Positions 1 to 8,700 of a DNA stretch of 64,000 bases are shown piece after piece; within the stretch, counting starts at the first letter, position 1; each line of letters starts with the position of its first letter. The translations under genes and the position numbers were made by a program. The DNA is from Agarophyton chilense. Taxonomy: Eukaryota > Rhodophyta > Florideophyceae > Gracilariales > Gracilariaceae. Under the pieces are notes generated by a model. The model saw only the letters and a program-made list of their open reading frames with translations. It made no database searches and was not told the DNA's origin. The stretch spans positions 496,001-560,000 of the forward strand of contig JARGXX010000073.1 of NCBI GenBank assembly GCA_030374765.1, given 5' to 3'.

Positions 1-1173
1 CACTATACGGACGGCGTTCTCCAAGACATTTAAATTCACATTCTCCCCGTTATCATTATTCCTTGTGAATACAATGTTTCTCCTTACTCGCATACCTTCC
101 GGCGTCCTTCGCCTTGCGTTCACCTCAAACCCTTCAACTCCCAAACCCACCCCTCTCCTCGGTGGCAAACGCTCCACATCTTCTCCCTGATGAGAAAGAA
201 CTGCTGCTCTTCCATCGCCTTCCTCCCCTGAACCACGTGTTCTCCCTCCAGCAAACCCCCTTCTCCCCCCCTCACTCACATGCACTTCTCTGCTTTCCCT
301 TTCGTCTATCGCTCTTCTTCCTGTAACTCGAACACTCCCCATTCTTTCCCTTGCACGCTCTCTCCTTTCTTCCACGTAATCTAAGTTCGCCCCCTCCCAT
401 CTTTCCGCCTGTTCCCCCGCGGTAACTCCAACACTCTCTCCTTCTGTTCTCTCTCGAACGACTCTTGCGCCCGCGACTAGACCACTACTGGGTCCAACTA
501 TTCTACCCTCCCCACCACGGCTACTCTCTATTCTCCCTTTCTGTATCTCATCATCACCGTCCTCTTCCCTCATATCCGTAAACGATACCCTTGCTTCTTC
601 AACGCCTCTGAGGCGGGATCCACGTTCTCCGGTCATTCTCTCTCCCTCCTTACGCCCCTTCGTCCTCTCATTCGGAATCTCTTCACCTCCTTCAGGTGCA
701 GAGCATGGATTTACCGGCTCCACATCAGCTGAAGACGTGAGTACAGCACTTAGAGTCCGCTCGGATGCATCCCGTCTCCTTGTCCACCCTCGAGCTCTGC
801 TCGCCCTCCCCCGCAATCCACTTCTAGGTACACGCGTGCGGTTGCTTCGCACGCCATCCCGTTTTCCATCGCCGCTCCGCACCATCTCTCCCGTAGGCGA
901 CGTGATTTGCTCCGTACGCGACGTGATTTGCGCCGCACTCTCCTCCGTCACCGTCTCCTTTGCCCGAACAGCCATTCCTTTGCCCCCACTCGCCTCTCCT
1001 TCCCCACCATCTTGCCTTGATCTACCTCTCAGGCGCACGCCTCCCTTCTCTCCACTCGCGCCCTGGAGCCTACGCCCCTTGTCCCTTCCGCCCTCCGCAT
1101 CCCCTCCATGCCGCCGTGATTTTGTACCGCGACCGCTAGTGTTCTCGCTTCTCGATTTGCGCTTCGGAGCCAT
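1..1173 (-). CDS. Arg/Glu/Gly-rich basic protein, 3' end beyond window
   Basis: An ATG at 1173 (minus strand) opens a frame with no stop for 391 codons down to base 1, so the gene runs off the left edge. I checked every in-frame triplet for TTA, CTA and TCA on the plus strand and found none. The product begins MAPKRKSR, a plausible nuclear localisation signal, and is rich in R, E, G and S with few hydrophobic residues, so it is probably mostly disordered and nuclear. No domain is recognised. A duplicated peptide (EQITSPTGE-like, around residues 80-95) and a charged ERRERARER stretch are visible. It lies 324 bp downstream of the methyltransferase-SET gene on the same strand. A TATTTAAAATA-like box at about 1319-1329 could serve as its promoter. 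A long open frame in GC-rich low-complexity sequence can arise by chance, but 391 codons makes a real gene likely. Confidence 0.55.
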   Translation of the reverse strand, partial: MAPKRKSRSENTSGRGTKSRRHGGDAEGGRDKGRRLQGASGEKGGVRLRGRSRQDGGEGEASGGKGMAVRAKETVTEESAAQITSRTEQITSPTGEMVRSGDGKRDGVRSNRTRVPRSGLRGRASRARGWTRRRDASERTLSAVLTSSADVEPVNPCSAPEGGEEIPNERTKGRKEGERMTGERGSRLRGVEEARVSFTDMREEDGDDEIQKGRIESSRGGEGRIVGPSSGLVAGARVVRERTEGESVGVTAGEQAERWEGANLDYVEERRERARERMGSVRVTGRRAIDERESREVHVSEGGRRGFAGGRTRGSGEEGDGRAAVLSHQGEDVERLPPRRGVGLGVEGFEVNARRRTPEGMRVRRNIVFTRNNDNGENVNLNVLENAVRIV

Positions 1174-1497
1174 GGTTGAAGAGAGAGAGAGCGATCGTGG
1201 TATGGTCTTCCACGCGTTGCAATGCGATGGATGGGAGAAAAGCTTCGAAACATTCTGCTTCCAAAAATATACCTCCACCCTTTTCGTGTTCTCAGAAAAC
1301 CCCCAAACTTTTCAGATATTTTAAATATGCGCTCGAACGCACCAGATATTGGAAAAGTATTCTCCTTCGGTTTACATGACTTTCCTTTAGCATATGTACT
1401 ACGTCACGCTTTGACGTTATATGTAGCGACAAACATAGTAAAAGCCCACAATATCTGGTACACTACAATGAAGTAAAGTAACAAAAGCGATGCACTT
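1174..1497. other. Intergenic region between two minus-strand genes
   Basis: This 324-bp gap is AT-richer than its flanks. It should hold the 3' UTR of the methyltransferase-SET gene and the promoter of the left-edge gene. The only element I can point to is the TATA-like stretch at about 1319-1329 on the minus strand. No RNA gene or repeat was seen. Confidence 0.4.
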
Positions 1498-4400
1498 TTA
1501 ATCGATTACTATGACTGGCGTGTTATTCATAGTCCAGACATGCTCTGTCCCATAATCCGCGAACAGCTCCTCTCCTATTTCTATATCTCGAATTGCTTGC
1601 ACAGAAAGCAATCTATAGTCTCTCAACTGAAATGGGGTCCGCCCCGTTCCCGGAGTTCTGATGACCCGAACATTTGCAGTTCGGCGTCTCATTAACCCGT
1701 CTTCAACCGCATCCCTGTCCTTATCCCCTTCCACATACATAGGGTCGTTATTTGTTCCCTCCAAGCAAAATGGAGCAGGGACAATCCACACCGGAATAAG
1801 AGACACCCCATTAATTCTTCCTGGTAGCTTGTGAAACACTTCCCCTCGGACGCTTATCTCCATCGCGTACTGCCGAAAACGATCAGCAGTCGCTTTCAAT
1901 AGCCCCCCTCCGTATGCCTTATGAACTTCCTTCCGCTTTGAAAGATCATGGTACACCAAAGTCCCGTAAAAGTAACAAACAGTCTCACCTTGTATCACCC
2001 GGCGTGTTGTGTACACACCAACTCCAGCATTCGGGTGCCTTATCGTCGACTTTGCAATCCGACAACCACATACTGTCGCCTCCTCTGCCAGAATAGCATT
2101 CCAATCCAACAGTGACATCTTTCCTTGAAAACTTCTTGGCCACTCATACAGCGCCTGCCGTCGCCCAATCTCCGATATATTCTTATCCTGCCACATGGAG
2201 GAGAGAAAATCCACGATATGGGGTGGAAACATCTGATGCTCGGGAAATCCGGTAGGTGTTTTCCAGGACTTCGAACGCTTTATGACGACGTCCGGAAACA
2301 AGCATGTCACTCGAGTCACAGCGTTCCGAACATCTTGCGTTATATGAATGTCCGTCTCGTTGTTCCGCATGCATGACGCAAATTTCACTATAGTGGCGTG
2401 GTTCGCATGAGCAAAGCACTGCGGATCTGGCTCACACCCTAGAAACTGACGGTGCTTTTCCAGTTCCATGCATGCCATGGCCGTTGAAAATGTTCCGGCG
2501 AAGAGGTCCACCACGATTTCTCCCGGCTGAGAAAACCTGCTGATGAGCTCCTTCAGCAAAGCGCGTGACTTCTGTTCCGCCCGCACTTTCTGATACGTAA
2601 CTGCTCCTTTGGCATTCTTCCTTCTCCATAGAAGTGTTTCACCATTCGACATGGGAGGCACTTGGTCAATCACGCTATGGTAACCCGGATATCGCGATGG
2701 TACATAGCTGAAGTTCTCATAGTTCACCATGCCATGTTGTTCGGCGTAGGACAACCCGCTGCGAACTCCATGAATGGCGTACTCTGTTCCGGGAAACAGG
2801 GAGCACGAACTACGTCCGGGATTACGCATCGGATTGCCTTGAGAGCGAATGAAGTACAGCTGGACCTTGTCCACGACAAACGACCTGCTCTTCTGTCCAT
2901 TCTCATCCTTTGCACCAATTCGACCCAACACTTCTTTCCATTCGTTCACCTGCTCAATCGCGCAGAATATAACGAAATGCCCTCCCGGACGAAGAAGTTT
3001 AGAGATGAGCTTCGCCGTCTTCACCATGTCTTGCTGGTTAAGAACGTCGTACCAGCTGTTTTTCCTGTTCTTCTTCGCACGTGTATTATACGGCGGGTCC
3101 GTGAGAACCAACTGCACTTTCCCTATCGGAGAGACCCCATTTCTGCGCAATGTCTCGTCAATCTCCACCAGGTTCTCGAAAGTACAATTGTACATTCGAC
3201 AGTGCTTATCCATCTCCGACTCGCACTTTTGGAGAGACATTATATCATCCAGAGAGGTAAGGTCGTGAGGCGGCAGAATATCCACCGACTCAGATTCGAC
3301 CGACCTTGGTCCAGCTGTGGAAGAATGCTGACCAACACCCATGTTCTCTTCCTCATTCCCGGTCCCACCCTCCACTCCCTTTCCACCCTCCACCGCCGGA
3401 GCCTCCGAATCTTTCTCAGGGGGTACAACTTCTATCTCGTCTTCTTCCATAACAATAGTGGGTTCCGCCTTTGTCGCAGCCACCACTTCCACCTCCACAC
3501 TCCCTCGCAGCTTTAGTGGCGATATGTATTCCGAGATGGTAGAGATAAGAGAGTTCGAGAAGAAGTCGAATCTCTCCGCAAACACTCTAGGCAAAGTGTA
3601 TGTAAACGGTTTTAGAACGTCCCATCTTTCCGGAGCTGATATAGAGTAAAGCTGCTCATTCACCACCACTTTGTGCAGGTCAGCGAGAAACTCTTTGGCC
3701 AACATACGAAGTGGAGTGTCAAAGTAGTCCGGCAGGTTCCACGCCCATGGGACGACATCCTCCTCCAATAAAGTACGGTTTCTACCAGGAAGGAGTCGTT
3801 GGGCCATGTCCTTGTGAGAGAACCCATCCCTTCTGTTTCCGATTGCCTGGAACTGCATATCAGAATATCGTAGATGGATAAAGGGCAAAACCATGTATTC
3901 CAAGCCAGGGAATCCCAAATACTGGGCGAAGCTGTCCCACGCGTTATTGAAGAGCTGCACACCAAAGCCCACACGCTGAGCTACTGGTTTGTCATAAATC
4001 CCCACCTTCGAAAATGGCGTATCGTAGGTTCTGTCCCGCTTTCTTCGCTTACGGGAGACTCTTCTCTTCTCCATAGAGACCGACTGAATAAAAATGAGGA
4101 ACAGCAACCTCTGGAACATTGTCGGGAAGTCGGTTGCGAATGGAGCCCGGCTTTTGCTCGCCTTCTTTCGGGTTGTATCGAGACCTTTGAAGAACTCTGT
4201 CAAAGTGACATTCTTCGGGATGCCTTTGAACTCCACCGCCTCGTACGCGTTCCAAAAGTCCCTCACGCGCCTACCTGGGTCCCCATCCCTTATATCCAGC
4301 AACCTCGCCGAGAAATAATTCTGACAGTTCGAGCCCCTCATTTCTACAACTCGGAGCTCATCTTCTGTGTAATTGGTGTGGTCGGGACCTAGGAGAGTAT

Positions 4401-4629
4401 AAAAAAACTTCGCGGTCTCCGGTACGATGTGGCGATTGGCAATTGCAAAATCGATGAATGCAGTGTGCCCCACTTTTCGCGGCTCATCTTCCTCCCGCCT
4501 CGTTGATGCGTAACGATCACGCAAATCCAGACACGCCCTGATAACTTCATCCCCCGTACCAAACAGTTTACCCATTTCGAAGGTGTCTGCCGCAGGCGAT
4601 GAAGAAGTTCTCGTGGGTTCTGGAGCCAT
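1498..4629 (-). CDS. DNA methyltransferase (DPPY class) fused to C-terminal SET domain
   Basis: A 1043-residue protein in one exon, starting at ATG 4629. Residues 1-430 are unassigned and include a basic KRRVSRKRRKR stretch; residues 385-480 are acidic and low-complexity. A Rossmann-type amino-methyltransferase domain follows. Motif IV, LTDPPYNT, lies at about residues 509-516 (D511) and comes before the AdoMet-binding motif VVDLFAGT at about 706-713. The order IV then I is that of beta-class N6-adenine/N4-cytosine DNA methylases. A SET domain occupies roughly residues 860-1030: GVGVYTTRRV at its start, then GTNNDP, then GEELFADYG close to the C-terminus, which matches the family's cofactor/active-site Tyr motif. 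The inferred role is methylation of DNA and of a protein, perhaps histone, in the nucleus; substrate unknown. The SET lacks obvious pre- and post-SET Cys clusters, so its activity is uncertain. It is divergent from the ParB-dioxygenase gene across a palindrome-filled promoter. Confidence 0.85.
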   Translation of the reverse strand: MAPEPTRTSSSPAADTFEMGKLFGTGDEVIRACLDLRDRYASTRREEDEPRKVGHTAFIDFAIANRHIVPETAKFFYTLLGPDHTNYTEDELRVVEMRGSNCQNYFSARLLDIRDGDPGRRVRDFWNAYEAVEFKGIPKNVTLTEFFKGLDTTRKKASKSRAPFATDFPTMFQRLLFLIFIQSVSMEKRRVSRKRRKRDRTYDTPFSKVGIYDKPVAQRVGFGVQLFNNAWDSFAQYLGFPGLEYMVLPFIHLRYSDMQFQAIGNRRDGFSHKDMAQRLLPGRNRTLLEEDVVPWAWNLPDYFDTPLRMLAKEFLADLHKVVVNEQLYSISAPERWDVLKPFTYTLPRVFAERFDFFSNSLISTISEYISPLKLRGSVEVEVVAATKAEPTIVMEEDEIEVVPPEKDSEAPAVEGGKGVEGGTGNEEENMGVGQHSSTAGPRSVESESVDILPPHDLTSLDDIMSLQKCESEMDKHCRMYNCTFENLVEIDETLRRNGVSPIGKVQLVLTDPPYNTRAKKNRKNSWYDVLNQQDMVKTAKLISKLLRPGGHFVIFCAIEQVNEWKEVLGRIGAKDENGQKSRSFVVDKVQLYFIRSQGNPMRNPGRSSCSLFPGTEYAIHGVRSGLSYAEQHGMVNYENFSYVPSRYPGYHSVIDQVPPMSNGETLLWRRKNAKGAVTYQKVRAEQKSRALLKELISRFSQPGEIVVDLFAGTFSTAMACMELEKHRQFLGCEPDPQCFAHANHATIVKFASCMRNNETDIHITQDVRNAVTRVTCLFPDVVIKRSKSWKTPTGFPEHQMFPPHIVDFLSSMWQDKNISEIGRRQALYEWPRSFQGKMSLLDWNAILAEEATVCGCRIAKSTIRHPNAGVGVYTTRRVIQGETVCYFYGTLVYHDLSKRKEVHKAYGGGLLKATADRFRQYAMEISVRGEVFHKLPGRINGVSLIPVWIVPAPFCLEGTNNDPMYVEGDKDRDAVEDGLMRRRTANVRVIRTPGTGRTPFQLRDYRLLSVQAIRDIEIGEELFADYGTEHVWTMNNTPVIVID

Positions 4630-4801
4630 TTATGTACGTGTTCAAACACTCTCACGGGCGGTCGTCCCGAGAGCCTCAGTGAAAGAGAGCAGCGGGTGCG
4701 GGTGGGTGCGGGTGGTTACGGAAAGATTGTGAGTACGGTTGAGGAGCGCGCACGGAAGAACGGTTGTTGCGGAACGAATTCGCAGCTATCCTGGTTGCAT
4801 T

Positions 4802-5491
4802 CTGTCGGCCGTCAGAGGTGCGCTCCGACTTCATCGGGGGTCCCGATGAAGTCCCCGCGCACCTCTGTCGGCCGACAGAGTGCACCGTGTACACCTGAGC
4901 GTTCCAAAAATTACAAAATTATATGTATTATGTCGGCCGACAGATGTGCGCGGGGACTTCATCGGGACCCCCGATGAAGTCGGAGCGCACCTCTGTCGGC
5001 CGACAGTCGACCAACATCTCAGAAACGCATCATGCGTGATGTTATGGCGTATTTGTCGGCCGACAGGGGTTCCCTGCGACTTCATCGGTGGACCGATGAA
5101 GTCGCAGCACACCCCTGGCGGCCCACAAATGGTGCAAATGGTGTCCCTACAACATGTTGGTGAATTGTCGGCCGACAGGGGTGTGCTGCGACTTCATCGG
5201 TCCACCGATGAAGTCGCAGGGAACCCCTGTCCGCCGACAAATACGCCATAACATCACGCATGATGCATTTCTGAGATGTTGGTCGACTGTCGGCCGACAG
5301 AGGTGCGCTCCGACTTCATCGGGGGTCCCGATGAAGTCCCCGCGCACCTTTTTCGGCCGACAAAGTGCACCGTGTACACCTGAGCGTTCCAAAAACTACA
5401 AAATTATATGTATTATGTCGGCCGACAGAGGTGCGCGGGGACTTCATCGGGACCCCCGATGAAGTCGGAGCGCACCTCTGTCAGCGGTCAG
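4802..5491. repeat. Hairpin (nested palindrome) array 1 in divergent promoter
   Basis: Six long hairpins are separated by spacers. Each shares the core dyad GACTTCATCGG / CCGATGAAGTC and is bounded by the 12-bp palindrome TGTCGGCCGACA. Type A hairpins carry outer arms AGGTGCGC / GCGCACCT; type B carry GGGGT..CTGC / GCAG..ACCCC. The two B hairpins at about 5053-5125 and 5166-5240 are in opposite orientation. The spacer containing GTGCACCGTGTACAC appears twice in the same direction (about 4880 and 5365). The spacer with CATCATGCGTGATG appears once in each direction (about 5010 and 5250). ORFs crossing the array are by-products of the repeats. The array begins about 170 bp upstream of the methyltransferase-SET ATG and ends about 230 bp before the TATA-like box of the plus-strand gene. 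Confidence 0.9.
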
Positions 5492-5577
5492 GATTTTTTT
5501 AATTTTTTAATTTTATTTTCTTGTATCGCCTACCAAGCCAATAGGCGTGTTTGCGATGGAAAGAGACAAGGAGTTTC

Positions 5578-5633
5578 TTGAGTTTGAAACTAAGCGGACG
5601 TAGCTCAGGTTGAAACTAAGCGGACGTAGTTCA
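5578..5633. repeat. 25-bp direct duplication, GAAACTAAGCGGACGTAG
   Basis: Two adjacent copies of TTGAAACTAAGCGGACGTAG followed by YTCAGG lie between the hairpin array and the TATA-like box of the plus-strand gene. They are candidate transcription-factor sites, since they are the only ordered repeat in the 290-bp proximal promoter; no factor can be named. Confidence 0.6.
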
Positions 5634-5718
5634 GGCTGATTGCAACGAACTGCTCTCGGGAGTGTTCTGAATAGTCGCCACCAAAGGAGCTCGATCCACT
5701 ACGTCTTAGTCTGTATAC

Positions 5719-5727
5719 CATAAAAGG
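5719..5727 (+). promoter_or_regulatory. TATA-like box upstream of ParB-dioxygenase gene
   Basis: CATAAAAGG lies 54-62 bp upstream of the ATG at 5781, the usual distance for a TATA box with a short 5' UTR of about 30 nt. It is assigned from sequence and position only. Confidence 0.5.
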
Positions 5728-5780
5728 CTCAAAGCGCTCTGCGACCATTTGCAACCTCGACCGACTACGATCCGATTCAA

Positions 5781-8700
5781 ATGATGACTCGAGGCAAAGC
5801 GAAAGCGAGGGGTACTCCGCGGGGTACTCCACGCGCCACTCCACGAAAAGCTACATCGGGAAACAGTCTGGCTGGTGGGGATAGGGTGGCGTTGTTACTG
5901 GCCGATGGGACAGGGAAGAAGAAGGGTACTATGGTTGGCACTGCGGAGTTGAGAGGTGTTGAGGGCAGTGGAGCGGCCGGGAAGGCGCTTTGCAGAGCGA
6001 TGCATGGCCATTCGTTGCGCGAGTCTGCGAAGCCGGGAGAGGACTTGGTGGCCATCTGGAGGACTGAAATTAAGGAGGGGATCAACTCCAAGTATCCGTA
6101 CTCCTTCAAGGGAGCAGAGGAGCCGCCGGAGTTGCTGAAGGATATGGTGTCGGCAGGTATATACGCATGGGATACCTCGATGATGACACGCGTCTCCTCT
6201 GTGCTGACTCCAGGGCCTCCTCGGCCGGAGACTCCCAAAAGGGCGACCCCTTCGAAGGAGTCTGCTACGCCTTTGAGGGGGAAGAGGGCACAGCCAACAA
6301 CAGTGCCGCCGGCCATGAAGCAACCCGTCAAGCCGAAAAAGAGGGTGACGATAGTGGATGATTCTGATGAAGATGTTGTGGAGGTGGGGTCAGCGGTGAA
6401 TGTACGCGGGGATTCGCACACCGGTCCCGAGTTGGAGTTGTTCGATGACGGCGATGCCGTTCCTTCGCAGGAAGTGGATAGAACTCTCGTGGAAAAGAAG
6501 ATCTCTGTTCCAGACTATGACCAGTGCCGCTTGATTGTGGACATAGATGACCTACAAATCCTCGAGAAGACTGTCAGAAGTGTGAATGCGGAACACAAGG
6601 CGGCGACGATGGCAAAGTGCAAAACGTTTGGCTGGCTTGCGTCGGCAGGGTCGATTGCTGTTTCCATCGTCGGGGGAATGGAATTAGATTTCAGTGAAAT
6701 TGTTCACAATGGGAGGGTAGTAGTGCCTGTCATACTCATTGACGGTCATCACCGCGTCTTGGTTCTGCGAGATCTGAAGAATGATCCCTCTGAAGGGAGA
6801 AAGTGGTTGGAAATTGTGCAGTCTCTTGATGTCATTCTTTGGAGACGCAAGGACCGGAAGCCTTTATCGCTGAACGAAGTGCTCGGTCTTGGTAATGTAC
6901 TCAATGAAATGAGTTCAAATGTGTTGAAGATGAGTTTCGCCAACAAGGTTCATTCGACAGTGTCCTTCATTTGCAACTTGATTGACGATAAGAGAACCAA
7001 GTCGGCTGACCTTACTCCGACACGAATAGCTGGGGGGCTGAAGACGAGCGAAGCTATAGGAATCTACAGCTTGCGCCACTTGAATCGCTATGCGACTCTT
7101 TGGTTGAAATTCGTCAGGAGCGAAGGTCTCCTGGAGTTCTTTGAGAACGTATGCAAGGAGGGTCCAGTGCTAACGCTTGCGCATGTGTCGAGTGACTTGT
7201 TGTTAAGACTCGAAGACGAAATATTCGGTTTCGCAATCCGTTGTTTGCAGCTACATGTGAGGGTGATGATGGGTTCTACGGGGAATATGGGACGTTTCCA
7301 GGAGACGCGAAAGCAGTTCTTCCAATGCGCCATAGGAATGTTCCAACTATGCGAAAGGGCGGGAAAAGAGAAGGGTCTGACGGCGGGGAAGGTTCTAGAC
7401 AGCACAATTGTGATGGGAAAGAACGAGGTGTCTTTAAGGGAGTATCTTTGCATGCAAACGGCGAAAATGGAGCTCAGTGGTCCGAAGCGGTTGTGGCCGG
7501 GGTTGGTGTCGAAGAGGATGAAAATCGCACAAAGGCGGATTGAAGGCGGTCTGAAAGTGAGTCTGGCGTCCCCAAGTGCGGAGAAGGATGTGGTGGAGGT
7601 GCCACCTTCTGTGAATGTTCCTTCGTCTAGTGCTGGGGAGTCTGTACCCCACCAGGAAACCGTGGTTCCCAGACGCATCACACGAACTAGAAAAGGTACT
7701 GAGCGCGGGCTGGATGCTGCGGGTGAGAGGGTGATGGAACCTAGACAGAGAAAGGGGAAGAGAAAGGCTGTGGTCATTAGTGATGATGAACGCGAGTATG
7801 AACAGCCTTTAAAGCGGAAGAGGAAGAGGAGAAAGACGGTGGGCACATCTGCGGCTCAAATACCGGCTGACGTGGTGGATGTGTTCAAGAAGATGAGCAG
7901 GAAAGAGCTGAAGCGCTTCTTGAAGGAACATGTACTCAATGTTTTCTCATCGAGTGAGGATGAACTGGATGATGACGGGGGGCAGGGTGCATTTGTAGGG
8001 GACGAAGAGGAGGAAGGTGTGCAAATGCGTGGCTTCGAAGACAATAATCCGGAGGGTGTTCCGAAGGGGCTGAAGAGGGCGGGACCGTATGCGGGGGGGT
8101 CGGGTATGTCGTGGGTGTACTTGGTGAATGCACTTCCGAGCGAGTGGCCGGCGGGTGAAAATGGAGTGAAGCATCAGCACCTCTGGATGCAGATGATTTA
8201 CCTACGGAACAAGCACAGGGCGGAGTGCTTGAGGGTAGAAGACTTGAAAAGTGTGCACCATGCGGTTTATTGGCGTGCTGCTCATAACAGGCACAAGGAA
8301 CTGGGTTCCACGAAAGAACCGGTTCTTGGGGTGATTCTACCGACGAAGGACCACCCTGTGAATGAAGAGCAGGCGATATGGATGGCAGCAATGGAGAGGG
8401 ATGACTTGGCCCGCGAGTACTTCGCGACTAAGAGAAGTGAGCTGATGGAGAAAGGATTTTGTGTGCTGGAAGAGTTTGCCACGGACGAGGGGATGGCGGA
8501 TGAGGCGAAGAAGAGGGGGGTAAACTTCGATGGGGATGTGACTGGGACTTTGCTAGAGTTCTTCAACGCTGGTGAGGCGAGAGACGCTGGGGATAGAATG
8601 AAGGGAGTTGGGCGGTACATTACGACGAAGGTGGGGATTGTGGATTCTGTGGAGGGGGACGAGAACAACGTTTTAATGGTGAGGAAAAGGGCATTGTTGG

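Noticed and set aside
737-1324. 195-codon plus-strand ORF
   Set aside because: Starts at GTG, is Pro/Ser/Arg low-complexity, and lies opposite the longer minus-strand frame from 1173.
4831-5462. Several 70-120-codon ORFs across hairpin array 1
   Set aside because: They occur in several frames on both strands and recur wherever the repeat does (peptides such as CRPT or VGRQ); a by-product of stop-poor palindromes.
7088-7846. 252-codon minus-strand ORF and other long minus frames within 5777-9034
   Set aside because: Shadows of the ParB-dioxygenase gene, with Ser/Pro/Phe-rich mirror composition.
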